From Humibacillus xanthopallidus (GTDB lineage Bacteria; Actinomycetota; Actinomycetes; Actinomycetales; Dermatophilaceae), in the NCBI RefSeq assembly GCF_006716675.1, contig NZ_VFPM01000004.1:421676-485675 (forward strand): a stretch of DNA of 64,000 bases, read 5' to 3'. The translations under genes and the position numbers were made by a program. The notes under the pieces are model-generated. The model saw nothing but the letters and a program-made list of their open reading frames with translations. It was not told the DNA's origin and did not search any database. How positions within the stretch are numbered: position 1 is the stretch's first letter; the number at the start of each line of letters is the position of its first letter. This document shows positions 47,041-55,453 of the stretch, piece after piece.

Positions 47041-48396
47041 TCAGGAAAAGAGCTCCTCGACGCACTCGAGGAACATCGCGCTGTGGGCGTCGACGTCGGC
47101 GGTCGTCGTGTCGGGGCACATGAGCGCCATGTTGTGGAAGGGCGTCAGCAGGATGCCGCGGTTGAGCGCGTAGAGGTGGAGGTACTGCTGGAGCTCGAAG
47201 TCGTCCGAGTCGTGCGCCTCCTGACCGTCGTGCGAGGGCGTGCGTGAGAAGTTGTACTCCGCCCGCGCACCCAGCCGCGTCACGTGCCAGTCGGCGCCGA
47301 CCGCGTCGATGCCGGCCTGGACCCCGTCGGCCCACGCGTCGGCGAGCGGCACCATGTGCTCGAACGCTGCCGGGGTCATGACCTGCTCGAGGGTCGCCTT
47401 CATCGCGGCCATCGACAGGCCGTTGCCGGCGAGCGTGCCGCCGATGCCGCCCACGTCGATGTCCTCGAGCTCGACGGAGCGGGCGATCCGGTCGGCGATC
47501 TCCGCCGTGAAGCCGAAGGTGCCGCACGGGATGCCGCCGCCGATGGACTTGCCGATGACGAGCAGGTCGGGGTGCAGGTCGTGCGCACGGGTGTAGCCGC
47601 CGGGGCCGGCGCAGATGGTGTGGGTCTCGTCGTTGATGAGCAGGGCGCCGTAGCGCGTCGCGAGCTCACGGACCCCCTCGTTGTAGCCGTCGTCGGGCAG
47701 GACGATGCCGATGTTGGTCAGCGCCGGCTCGACGAGGATCGCCGCGACGTCGCCGTGGGCGAGGGCGCGCTCGAGCGCCTCGAGGTCGTTGAACTCGACG
47801 ACACGGGTCGTCTCCGAGGTCGGCACCGGGGCGCCGATGTTGCTCGGCCGGTCGACGGTCGAGCCGCCCTCGCCCAGCGTCGCGAAGGCCTCGTCGACCG
47901 AGCCGTGGTAGCACCAGTTGTGCACCACGACCTTGGAGCGGCCGGTGAGCAGGCGGGCGTAGCGGATCGCGTGCCGGTTGGCGTCGGTCGCGGTGAGGGT
48001 GAACTGCCAGTAGGGCAGACCGAAGCGCTCGGCGAGACCGGTCGAGACCGCGATGGCGTCCTCGGTCGGCAGCATCGTCGTGATGCCTCGGGAGAGCTGC
48101 CGGGTCACCGCGTCGACGGTCGCGGCGGGGGAGTGGCCCATCATCGCGCCGGTGTCGCCGAGGCAGAGGTCGACGTGGTCGATGCCGTCGACGCAGGTGA
48201 AGTGGGCCCCGGCCGCGCTCTCGACGAAGACCGGGAAGTCGCCCGGCCACTTGACCATCCAGCTCATCGGGACGCCGCCGGGCATGTGGGCCCGCGCGCG
48301 CTCTGCCAGCTCGCGGGAGCGGGGACGGGCGGCGGTGAAGGCGGCACGCTCGCGCTCGTGGAGCCGGGCCAGGCGGGATCGGTCGAGGGAGGTCAT
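47041..48396 (-). CDS. Class-III PLP aminotransferase (glutamate-1-semialdehyde-aminomutase-like)
   Basis: This 451-residue protein belongs to the aspartate-aminotransferase/GSA-aminomutase group: HMPGGVPMSWMVKWPGDFPVF, DLCLGDTGAMMGHSPAATVDAV, FTLTATDANRHAIRYARLLTG, HNWCYHGSVDEAF, LINDETHTICAGPGGYTR and the PLP-Lys in DLLVIGKSIGGGIPCGTFGF. It is not the haem-pathway HemL, because the substrate loop differs and it stands apart from hem genes. It probably transaminates an amino acid or amine. It is divergent from an FAD amine/amino-acid oxidase-type gene, and the shared 152-bp gap holds an inverted repeat, so the two enzymes may act on the same nitrogen compound. Confidence 0.9.
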   Translation of the reverse strand: MTSLDRSRLARLHERERAAFTAARPRSRELAERARAHMPGGVPMSWMVKWPGDFPVFVESAAGAHFTCVDGIDHVDLCLGDTGAMMGHSPAATVDAVTRQLSRGITTMLPTEDAIAVSTGLAERFGLPYWQFTLTATDANRHAIRYARLLTGRSKVVVHNWCYHGSVDEAFATLGEGGSTVDRPSNIGAPVPTSETTRVVEFNDLEALERALAHGDVAAILVEPALTNIGIVLPDDGYNEGVRELATRYGALLINDETHTICAGPGGYTRAHDLHPDLLVIGKSIGGGIPCGTFGFTAEIADRIARSVELEDIDVGGIGGTLAGNGLSMAAMKATLEQVMTPAAFEHMVPLADAWADGVQAGIDAVGADWHVTRLGARAEYNFSRTPSHDGQEAHDSDDFELQQYLHLYALNRGILLTPFHNMALMCPDTTTADVDAHSAMFLECVEELFS

Positions 48397-48440
48397 GCCG
48401 GCATCCTGCCCCGGCGGCGGCTTCCGCGGAAGGGGTATGG

Positions 48441-48487
48441 GGAATGCCGTTCACCTTCGGAATCCGTAGGCAATGGAACCGCATTCC
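48441..48487. promoter_or_regulatory. Inverted repeat in the divergent promoter region
   Basis: GGAATGCCGTTC (48441-48452) and GGAACCGCATTCC (48475-48487) form an interrupted inverted repeat with one mismatch; a third related half, GGAATCCG, lies between them. It sits in the gap shared by the aminotransferase and the FAD oxidoreductase genes and could bind a regulator not encoded here. Confidence 0.45.
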
Positions 48488-48548
48488 ACCGAAAAGTGTG
48501 TGCTGCCCCCACCTTCACCACGACAGGCAGGCGGTGCATACTGCCCGC

Positions 48549-49934
48549 ATGCCTGCGAGCGGATACCGAAGCCTGAGTCTGTGGCACGACACGATGGACG
48601 ACGACTTCACCCCCCGACCGGGGCTCGATCGCGACGTCGAGGTCGACGTCGCGATCGTGGGGGCGGGCTACACCGGGCTGTGGACGGCATACCACCTCGT
48701 GCGCGCCGACCCGACGGTCCGCGTCGCCGTCATCGAGCGCGAGATCGCGGGCTTCGGTGCCTCGGGGCGCAACGGTGGCTGGTGCTCGGCGCTCTTCCCG
48801 GCGTCGCTCCAGCGGATGGCGAGCGAGCGCGGACGCGACGCTGCCGTGCGGATGCAGCACCAGCTGCACGACACGGTGGCCTCCGTCGGCGCCATCGCCG
48901 CCGAGGAGGGCATCGACTGCCACTTCGACCAGGGTGGCTACCTCTCGGTGGCACGCAACCCCGCCCAGCTCGAGCGGGTGCGGGCGGAGGTCGCCGACTT
49001 CCACGCCTGGGGGTTCGGGCCGGACGACCACCGGCTTCTCGACGCCCACGAGGTGGCCGAGTTCGCGCAGGTCTCCGACGCGCTCGGCGGCTCGTGGACG
49101 CCGCACTGCGCGGCGATCCACCCCGCGCGGCTCGTGCGTGGGCTCGCCGCGGCCGTCGAGCGACGCGGCGTCACGATCTACGAGCGCACCTCGGCCGTCG
49201 ACGTGGGCAGCCGGCGCGTCGTCACCCCGCACGGCACCGTGCGGGCCGAGCACGTCGTGCTCGCCACCGAGGGCTACACGCCGACGGTCGCGGGCCGCCG
49301 GCGGGCGATCGCCCCGGTCTACTCGCTCATGACGGCGACCGAGCCGCTGGGCGACGACATCTGGCAGCAGATCGGCCTCGAGCGCCGCACGACGTTCGCC
49401 GACAACCGGCACCTCGTCGTCTACGGTCAGCGCACCCGCGACGGACGCATCGCCTTCGGTGGGCGCGGGGCCCCCTACCACTACGCGTCGCGGCTCTCGT
49501 CGGCGTACGAGCGCGACGAACGCGTGCACGCGATGCTGCGGCGGATCCTCGTCGAGCTCTTTCCGGTGCTGCGCGACGTCGCCTTCACCCACGCCTGGGG
49601 TGGCAACCTCGGCGTGCCGCGCGACTGGTTCCCGTCGGTGCGTCACGACAAGCACACGGGGCTGGCCTTCGCCGGGGGCTACGTCGGTGACGGCGTGGCG
49701 ACCTCCGCGCTCGCGGGCCGCACGCTCGCGGCGATGATCAGCGGCGACGACCCCGACGACCTCGCCTCGCTGCCCTGGGCCGGGCGGACGTCGCGGGCCT
49801 GGGAGCCGGAGCCGCTGCGCTGGCTCGGTGTCAACGCCGTCACCGCCCTCATGACCTCGGCCGACTGGTCGGAGCGACGCACCGGCCGCAGCTCGCGCGC
49901 CGCCTCGGCCTTCTGGACGGCGATGGGCCAGTAG
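48549..49934 (+). CDS. FAD-dependent oxidoreductase (DAO type)
   Basis: This 461-residue flavoenzyme has the FAD-binding motif VDVAIVGAGYTGLWTAYHLVRADP (about residues 26-49), VIEREIAGFGASGRNGGWCSALFP, typical of DadA/PuuB-like amine or amino-acid oxidases, HVVLATEGYTPTVAGRRRAI and the C-terminal NLGVPRDWFPSVRHDKHTGLAFAGGYVGDGVATSALAGRTL. It oxidises an amine or amino acid; the substrate is unknown. Start ATG at 48549. It is divergent from a class-III aminotransferase, suggesting a shared catabolic use. Confidence 0.92.
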   Translation: MPASGYRSLSLWHDTMDDDFTPRPGLDRDVEVDVAIVGAGYTGLWTAYHLVRADPTVRVAVIEREIAGFGASGRNGGWCSALFPASLQRMASERGRDAAVRMQHQLHDTVASVGAIAAEEGIDCHFDQGGYLSVARNPAQLERVRAEVADFHAWGFGPDDHRLLDAHEVAEFAQVSDALGGSWTPHCAAIHPARLVRGLAAAVERRGVTIYERTSAVDVGSRRVVTPHGTVRAEHVVLATEGYTPTVAGRRRAIAPVYSLMTATEPLGDDIWQQIGLERRTTFADNRHLVVYGQRTRDGRIAFGGRGAPYHYASRLSSAYERDERVHAMLRRILVELFPVLRDVAFTHAWGGNLGVPRDWFPSVRHDKHTGLAFAGGYVGDGVATSALAGRTLAAMISGDDPDDLASLPWAGRTSRAWEPEPLRWLGVNAVTALMTSADWSERRTGRSSRAASAFWTAMGQ

Positions 49935-49953
49935 CCCCAGGCCCTCACTCACC

Positions 49954-50057
49954 GTCGAGTGCCCAGTTCCCCACGGGGAAGTGGGCACTCGACCGGGAGG
50001 CTGCGTCGAGTGCTCGGTTTCGGACGTCGTGGGTGCGTCGGGAAGTGGGCACTCGAC
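49954..50057. repeat. Two more copies of the GTCGAGTGC palindromic repeat
   Basis: Copy A (49954-49993, 40 bp) has arms GTCGAGTGCCCAGTTCC and GGAAGTGGGCACTCGAC with a short loop. Copy B (50005-50057, 53 bp) has a diverged left arm (GTCGAGTGCTCGGTTTC) and a longer loop but the same right arm. They lie between the stop of the FAD oxidoreductase and the stop of the convergent ComB-like gene, so they may act as terminators. They match the array at 34522-34755. Confidence 0.92.
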
Positions 50058-50074
50058 GGCGAGTGGGAACCCGG

Positions 50075-50926
50075 TCAGGCCGGGCGGAAGGCCCCGTCGC
50101 GCAGGACCGGGACGGCGGTCGACGCATCGAGCTCGGCCGCGATCCTGACGTCGTCGGGCCAGCCCTGGGCCACGAGCTCGCGCCCGCTCGCCGACCTCTC
50201 CAAGGCCGCGGGCACGTCGTCCTCGACGGTGAGCCAGGCCGCCAGCGCGGCGCTCGCCTCGGGGCTGAGAAGCAGGGGGCCGGCCTGGTGCTCGAGCCGC
50301 TCGACGAGCGAGGCGACGAATGCGCCTGCGCCCCAGAGGTCTTCGACTGCAGGGCGCAGCGACCCATCCGGCCAGCGCTCTCCCGCCGGCACGACGACGA
50401 CAGCCGGCTGTCGACCTCGGGCCGCCACCATCTTGCCCACGACCCACCGTGCGGCAGCCGCCCGGTTGCGCAGCGACACCGCGACGACGTCGGCACCCGC
50501 GTCGGCGAGCTGGTGACTGATCGTCGAGCCGTTCGGTGACGGCAGGACGAGAGCGCTCACCCCCGACGCCTCACGAATCGACTTGGGAGACAGGCTGATC
50601 GGCGGTATGCCGTCCGGCTGGCCACCAGCCGAGGCCTTGCGTGACGCTGACCTCGGCACCGCGAGCCGCGCCCCGAGCCGCTCGGCGTGCGCGACGGCCG
50701 AGTCGTCCTTCCAGCGGTAGGGGTGCACGGTGATGGCGGCGTCCGCCGCCACCGAGACGCAGGTCGTGAAGCTCAGCACGTCGATGACGACGGCGGTGAC
50801 GGCGGCGCGGGACGCGACGGCATACCGCGTCAGGGCCTCGGCGCCCGTTGGACCCCACTCGAGGCGCACGACGTGGCCGTCCTGGCTGTGCCACGGCGGA
50901 GCCGGGCGCGCGACCCCGTCGCTCAC
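50075..50926 (-). CDS. ComB-like 2-phosphosulfolactate phosphatase family protein
   Basis: This 283-residue protein belongs to the ComB family, named for the enzyme that dephosphorylates phosphosulfolactate in coenzyme M synthesis. Family-like segments are TAVVIDVLSFTTCVSVAADA, SALVLPSPNGSTISHQLADAGADVVAVSLRN and LRPAVEDLWGAGAFVASL. The bacterium has no reason to make coenzyme M, so the real substrate is probably another phosphorylated acid; this is inference. It starts with GTG at 50926, overlapping the stop of the MmcQ-like gene, so the two are coupled. Two palindromic repeats follow its stop. Confidence 0.85.
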   Translation of the reverse strand: MSDGVARPAPPWHSQDGHVVRLEWGPTGAEALTRYAVASRAAVTAVVIDVLSFTTCVSVAADAAITVHPYRWKDDSAVAHAERLGARLAVPRSASRKASAGGQPDGIPPISLSPKSIREASGVSALVLPSPNGSTISHQLADAGADVVAVSLRNRAAAARWVVGKMVAARGRQPAVVVVPAGERWPDGSLRPAVEDLWGAGAFVASLVERLEHQAGPLLLSPEASAALAAWLTVEDDVPAALERSASGRELVAQGWPDDVRIAAELDASTAVPVLRDGAFRPA

Positions 50927-51339
50927 GACCTGTCGCCGTCGTCGAGCAGGCGAACCAGCCGGGCCGGCGCCGTGAGCCGGTAGGACGCGTCGACGAGCTC
51001 GGCCACCTCGTCCCACGCCACCTGCTCCACCGAGCCCGCCGGAGCGAAGTCGAGCCCCAGCCAGCCGTAGGGCCCCAGGTAGGCCGGCTCGAAGAAGCGG
51101 TCGTCGGCGAGCAGCGCCGGCCGGTCGGCGGCGTCGGGCAGGAAGACGAGGGAGCGGGCGTAGGGCTCGGGGTCGTGGTCGCCCCGGACCACCGCGCCAT
51201 AGCCGGCGAAGACCTTCTTCGTGAAGAAGTTCGGCCGGCCGTGCGAGACCTTCTCCTGCGCCTCGGGCAGCGCGAGGCAGATCTCGCGCAGCCGCGCGAG
51301 GTAGGGGTCGGCGTCCTCGAACATCACCGGGTGGGCCAT
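50923..51339 (-). CDS. MmcQ/YjbR-family protein
   Basis: This 138-residue protein has the MmcQ/YjbR (double-wing) pattern: ARLREICLALPEAQEKVSHGRPNFFTKKVFAGYG, DRFFEPAYLGPYGWLGLDFAPAG and WDEVAELVDASYRLTAPARL. The fold is thought to bind DNA, but function is unknown. GGAGG is placed upstream of the ATG at 51339. Its stop overlaps the ComB-like start, so both may be read from the same message as the FrnE-like gene 19 bp upstream. Confidence 0.88.
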   Translation of the reverse strand: MAHPVMFEDADPYLARLREICLALPEAQEKVSHGRPNFFTKKVFAGYGAVVRGDHDPEPYARSLVFLPDAADRPALLADDRFFEPAYLGPYGWLGLDFAPAGSVEQVAWDEVAELVDASYRLTAPARLVRLLDDGDRS

Positions 51340-51358
51340 GCCCTCCACGGTAGGGGCC

Positions 51359-52081
51359 TCAGCGGGCGCAGGCGCCCCCACCGCAGCCGTCGGCTCCGCA
51401 GGCCCCGCCGCAGCCGCCACCGACGGCGACCGGCTCGGGCTGCTCGTGACGGTTGGCCCAGGCGGTCTCGAGCGCCTGCGTGAAGACCTCGACGGGCTGC
51501 GCGCCGGAGACGCCGTACTTGCGGTCCAAGACGTAGAAGGGCACCGACTCGATGCCGAGCATCTTGGCGGTGGCCTCGTCGCTGCGCACGTGGTTGCCGA
51601 AGTCGTCGGACTCGAGCATCGCGCGCACCTCGGACTCGTCGAGCCCGATCTCGGTGGCGAGGCCGACGAGGGTGTCACGGTCACCGACCGCGAGACCGTC
51701 GGTGAAGTAGGCGCGCATGAGGCGCTCGTGGGCGGCGTCGGCGAGGCCGTGCTCCGCCGCGAGGTGCACGACGCGGTGCGCGTCGAAGGTGTTGCCGTAG
51801 CGGGCCTGCTCCCAGTTGAACTCGAGCCCGAGCTCGGTCGCGGCGGCCGCCATCGAGCGGTGCTGGGCGACGGCCTGCTCCTGGCTCGTGCCGTACTTCG
51901 CCGCGACGAGGTCGACGAGGGGGAGGTCCGCGACGGCCGGCGCGCCCCGGTCGAGCTCGAAGCTGTGCCACGTCACCTCGACGTCGTCGCGGTGCTCGAA
52001 CGCGCCGAGGGCGGCCTCGAGCCGGCGCTTGCCGAGGTAGCAGAAGGGGCACACGATGTCGGACCAGATGTCGATCTTCAC
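51359..52081 (-). CDS. DsbA-family (FrnE-like) thiol oxidoreductase with Cys/Gly-rich tail
   Basis: This 240-residue thioredoxin-fold protein has the active site SDIVCPFCYLGKRRL (CPFC) at residues 11-14, the substrate-side SFELDRGAP, FDAHRVVHLAAEHGLA and cis-Pro region GIESVPFYVLDRKYGVSGAQP, as in FrnE/2-hydroxychromene-isomerase-like proteins. The last 20 residues form an unusual tail with six Cys among Gly and Ala (GGGCGGACGADGCGGGACAR), which might bind metal. No signal peptide is seen, so it acts in the cytoplasm. It leads a leftward run with the MmcQ- and ComB-like genes. Confidence 0.92.
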   Translation of the reverse strand: MKIDIWSDIVCPFCYLGKRRLEAALGAFEHRDDVEVTWHSFELDRGAPAVADLPLVDLVAAKYGTSQEQAVAQHRSMAAAATELGLEFNWEQARYGNTFDAHRVVHLAAEHGLADAAHERLMRAYFTDGLAVGDRDTLVGLATEIGLDESEVRAMLESDDFGNHVRSDEATAKMLGIESVPFYVLDRKYGVSGAQPVEVFTQALETAWANRHEQPEPVAVGGGCGGACGADGCGGGACAR

Positions 52082-52092
52082 GGTCCTGCAAC

Positions 52093-52965
52093 CTACCCGC
52101 GGGCCGCGTTCTTCCCCGCATCGGCGTCATCTGCGTCACGCACCCGCGCGATGACCGCCTCCGCGCACTCGCGCGGCCGCCGCTCGGGCAGCCAGTGGTT
52201 GTCGTCGAGCTCGACGAACGTGTAGGGGCCGGTCACGTGCTCGCGGGTCAGCTCGGCCGCAGTCCTGCCGAGGGCGGAGTCCGCGGAGCCCCAGACGAAG
52301 GTGGCCGGCACCGACACCCGGTGGGCGGGCACGTGCGAGGAGGCGGTGGCGCGGTACCAGCCGATCGGCCCGGCGAGCGCGTCCGCGTGGGCGAGGTGGG
52401 CGGCATACCGCTCGGCGTCCTCGAGGGGCATGCCGGTGCGCACGACGATGGAGTGGAAGAGGGCGGCGACGACCCGCTCGGGCACCCACGGCACCTGGAA
52501 GGCCGCCATGTACCACGACTTGAGCTGCTGCCCTCGGTCCGACCTCAGTGCACGCGAGAGGGCGGCGGGGTGGGGTGTCGAGAGTGCCGTGACCGTCGCG
52601 ACGCGGTCGGGGTGGTTGGCCGCCAGCAGCCACGCGACGGCGCCGCCCCAGTCGTGCCCGACGACGTGCGCGCGCGAGACCCCGGCGGCGTCGAGCAGGG
52701 CGAGCACGTCGGCGAGCAGCTCCTCGAGGCGGTATGCCGCCCGGCCGGGTGGCCGCGCCCGCGCGCTGTAGCCGCGCTGGTCGGGTGCGAGGGTGCGCAG
52801 ACCGGCGTCGTGGAGCAGCGGTGCGATGCGGTGCCAGCAGGTGCGATCGGTGGGGAAGCCGTGCAGCAGCACGACCGTCTCGCCCCCGACCGGCCCCTCG
52901 TCGTCGACCTCGAAGGTGAGGCCGTCGCGGGTGAAGGAGTGCAGTCGCGCCGGGTCGTCAGCCAT
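52093..52965 (-). CDS. Alpha/beta hydrolase (epoxide-hydrolase-like)
   Basis: This 290-residue hydrolase shows the oxyanion motif VVLLHGFPTDRTCWH, the nucleophile elbow GHDWGGAVAW (Asp nucleophile, as in epoxide hydrolases and dehalogenases rather than Ser), LAPDQRGYSARARP and the C-terminal catalytic His in LDDNHWLPERRP. The substrate is unknown. ATG at 52965 is chosen as the family start. It is divergent from the membrane hydrolase gene 138 bp away. Confidence 0.9.
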   Translation of the reverse strand: MADDPARLHSFTRDGLTFEVDDEGPVGGETVVLLHGFPTDRTCWHRIAPLLHDAGLRTLAPDQRGYSARARPPGRAAYRLEELLADVLALLDAAGVSRAHVVGHDWGGAVAWLLAANHPDRVATVTALSTPHPAALSRALRSDRGQQLKSWYMAAFQVPWVPERVVAALFHSIVVRTGMPLEDAERYAAHLAHADALAGPIGWYRATASSHVPAHRVSVPATFVWGSADSALGRTAAELTREHVTGPYTFVELDDNHWLPERRPRECAEAVIARVRDADDADAGKNAARG

Positions 52966-53103
52966 CTGCCCATCATGACGCCTGCGGGCGGGGCGGCCCC
53001 CGGCAGTCCTTGGGCGGTCCCCGGCCGCTCGTGTAGCGGTCTCAGGGCCCGCTCCGGGAGAAACCTGAGGTCTCGGCCGCCGCCGGGGACCTACCGTGGA
53101 GGT

Positions 53104-54798
53104 ATGCCCACCACCACCGCCCACCTGCGCACCGGTCGCCGGTGGTGGCACGTCTCGGGCACAGGGGTCTTCTTCGGCGCGGCCTACGTCCTCATCTCGA
53201 TGTCGCCGAGCCTGCTGCCGCGCACCTGGTACTACCAGGGCATGATCACCGGGCTGTGCGCCGCGGCCGGCTATGCGCTCGGGGTCGTGCTCGCGTGGCT
53301 GGTGCGGACGATCGCTCGCGTCATCGACCTGCGCATCATGGTCAGTGGCGAGGCGCGGCACTGGATCCTCGTCGCCGCGCCCGTCTTCGCCGCGGTGGCC
53401 GTCGTCGCCGTGACCGTCTCGAACGTCCGGTCGCAGGCCCGCACCGCCGCCGTCGTGGGGCTCGCCCCGCTGAGCCCGCTCGACTGGGTGCTCGCCCTCC
53501 TGCTGGCCGCAGCCATCACCGCCGCTCTCATCGCCCTCGCGCGCGGGTTGCGCGGCATGACGCACCGGCTCGCCGAGGCCGCCGGCCACGTGCTGCCCAA
53601 GACGATCGCGTCGGGGGTGGCCATCGTCGTCGTCGTGCTCACGACGGCGTGGGTGAGCGACAGCGTCGTCTTCCACCGCGGCATCCAGGCCTTCGCCGGC
53701 GTTGCGGCGCAAGTGAACTCGAGCCCACCGGTGGGGCGGGCCGCTCCGGCGTCGCCGCTGCGCTCGGGTGGGCCGGGGTCGCTCGAGAGCTATGCGAGTC
53801 TCGGCTACCAGGGCCAGATGTTCGTCACGAGCGCCCCGACGCCGGCGCAGATCACGGCCGCCACGGGACGCGACGCGATCGAGCCCATCCGGGTCTATGC
53901 CGGCCGCTCGCCGGACGAGTCGATCGACGAGGTGGTCGACTCGGTCGTGGCCGAGCTCCGGCGCACGGGCGCCTTCGAGCGCCGGGTGCTCGCCGTCATC
54001 ACGACGACGGGTACGGGCTGGGTCGACGACTGGTCGGCGCAGTCGATCGAGTACCTCAGCAACGGCGACAGTGCGATCGCGGCGATGCAGTACTCCTACC
54101 TGCCGAGCGCCCTGTCGATGATGACCGACCGCGACACCCCGCGCGAGGCCGGCAAGGCGCTCTTCGACCGGGTGCATGCCGTGTGGAGCAGCCTCCCCGA
54201 GGACCGGCGTCCCCAGCTCGTCGTCGGCGGGGAGTCCCTCGGCTCGTACGGCGGCCACGCCGCCTTCACCGACGCCGCCGACATGCTGCGCAAGGCGCAG
54301 GGCGGGGTGTGGGTCGGCACGCCGAGCTTCACCGGGATCGCGATGGAGCTGACGGCTCGCCGCAACGAGGGCTCGCCCGAGATCGTCCCCGTCGTCGACG
54401 CGGGACGCCACATCCGCTTCGTCGCCGGCAGCGACGGGCTGACCCACGACTACTACGGCCGCGACTACGGCACGTGGGACTTCCCCCGCTTCGTCTACGC
54501 CCAGCACCCCTCCGACCCCGTCGTCTGGTGGAACCCCGCACTGCTCGGCGCCGAGCCGGAGTGGCTGCGCGAGCCTCGCGGACGCGACGTCAACCCGGAC
54601 GTCACGTGGATCCCGTTCGTCACCTTCTGGCAGCTGACGACCGACATGGCGGTCGGCCACGACCCGCCCGACGGCTACGGCCACCGCTACGGCGCCGAGC
54701 TCGTGCCGGCCTGGGGGTCGGTGCTCGGCGGGTCGCCGACCGACGACTACTCGGCGATCATCGCGGGCATCGAGAAGACGGTGAGCCGGGTCGAGTGA
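53104..54798 (+). CDS. Membrane alpha/beta-hydrolase family protein
   Basis: This 564-residue protein has an N-terminal membrane half with about four helices (TGVFFGAAYVLISMSPSLLP, MITGLCAAAGYALGVVLAWLV, WILVAAPVFAAVAVVAVTV, VLALLLAAAITAALIAL, ASGVAIVVVVLTTAWV) and a C-terminal hydrolase-like domain with the elbow LVVGGESLGSYGGHAAF, followed by GVWVGTPSFTGIA and a late conserved HRYGAELVPAWG. It resembles large actinobacterial proteins annotated alpha/beta-hydrolase family. The catalytic domain is probably extracytoplasmic. Start at ATG 53104 is uncertain because the GGAGG there is only one base away. Confidence 0.85.
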   Translation: MPTTTAHLRTGRRWWHVSGTGVFFGAAYVLISMSPSLLPRTWYYQGMITGLCAAAGYALGVVLAWLVRTIARVIDLRIMVSGEARHWILVAAPVFAAVAVVAVTVSNVRSQARTAAVVGLAPLSPLDWVLALLLAAAITAALIALARGLRGMTHRLAEAAGHVLPKTIASGVAIVVVVLTTAWVSDSVVFHRGIQAFAGVAAQVNSSPPVGRAAPASPLRSGGPGSLESYASLGYQGQMFVTSAPTPAQITAATGRDAIEPIRVYAGRSPDESIDEVVDSVVAELRRTGAFERRVLAVITTTGTGWVDDWSAQSIEYLSNGDSAIAAMQYSYLPSALSMMTDRDTPREAGKALFDRVHAVWSSLPEDRRPQLVVGGESLGSYGGHAAFTDAADMLRKAQGGVWVGTPSFTGIAMELTARRNEGSPEIVPVVDAGRHIRFVAGSDGLTHDYYGRDYGTWDFPRFVYAQHPSDPVVWWNPALLGAEPEWLREPRGRDVNPDVTWIPFVTFWQLTTDMAVGHDPPDGYGHRYGAELVPAWGSVLGGSPTDDYSAIIAGIEKTVSRVE

Positions 54799-54831
54799 GC
54801 GACCCGGGCGGCGCTGACCTACGCTCGGCGG

Positions 54832-55431
54832 GTGCCGGTGCAGCGTTTCCACGGACAGATCGCCGGCATCGGCTCGGCGTCGGGCACCCGTGTCGTCGTC
54901 GGGTCGTGGCACCGGACCCCGCTGGGGTCCTTCGGTGACGCCATGGTCGAGACGGCGTCGGGCCACCGGGTTCTCGTCGCGCCGAGCCCCGAGGTGGCGG
55001 CCTTCATCGAGGCGACCTACGCCTTCGACGAGGTGCGTCTCGAGCCGGTCACCGTGACCTCCGCGGAGCACGGGTGGCATGTCGAGTCGCCGTCGCTCCT
55101 GCTCGACCTGAGCGTCGGGGGGCGTATGCCGCTCGGCCGGCTCCTGCGGCTCGTGCCGTCCCGCATCGCCACGAGCCGGGCATGGGCAACCGCCGTTGAT
55201 CCGTTCGCACGGGTTGCCCTGCGCGGCGTGCGAACTCGAGGAACCGCCCTCGAGGGCCGGCGGGAGTACTACGGGGCGACCGACCTCCACGCCGTCACCA
55301 GCCTCGTCGGCTCGTTCGACGGGGAGCCGCTCGGAGCGCTCGCCCCGGTGGACCCGCCGTGCCGGTTCGGATTCTCGTCCACGCCGACGCGGCCGTCGGT
55401 GACGGCGGTCGTCACGACGGTGGTCACCTAG
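54832..55431 (+). CDS. Unknown conserved-looking protein
   Basis: This 199-residue protein has no signal, membrane segment or known motif that I recognise. Visible blocks are RFHGQIAGIGSASGTRVVVGSW, GDAMVETASGHRVLVAPSPEVAAFIEATYAFDEVRLEPV and REYYGATDLHAVTSLVGSFDGEPLG. The pattern of beta strands and Gly is that of a small cytoplasmic beta-rich domain. Start is GTG at 54832, 33 bases after the membrane hydrolase stop, so they may be co-transcribed. Confidence 0.78.
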   Translation: MPVQRFHGQIAGIGSASGTRVVVGSWHRTPLGSFGDAMVETASGHRVLVAPSPEVAAFIEATYAFDEVRLEPVTVTSAEHGWHVESPSLLLDLSVGGRMPLGRLLRLVPSRIATSRAWATAVDPFARVALRGVRTRGTALEGRREYYGATDLHAVTSLVGSFDGEPLGALAPVDPPCRFGFSSTPTRPSVTAVVTTVVT

Positions 55432-55453
55432 CGGGAGCCGCCTGGGGCCCGGG

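Noticed and set aside
53034..53103. Riboswitch or leader before the membrane hydrolase gene
   Set aside because: The GC-rich stretch has short inverted repeats, but no conserved RNA motif could be recognised.
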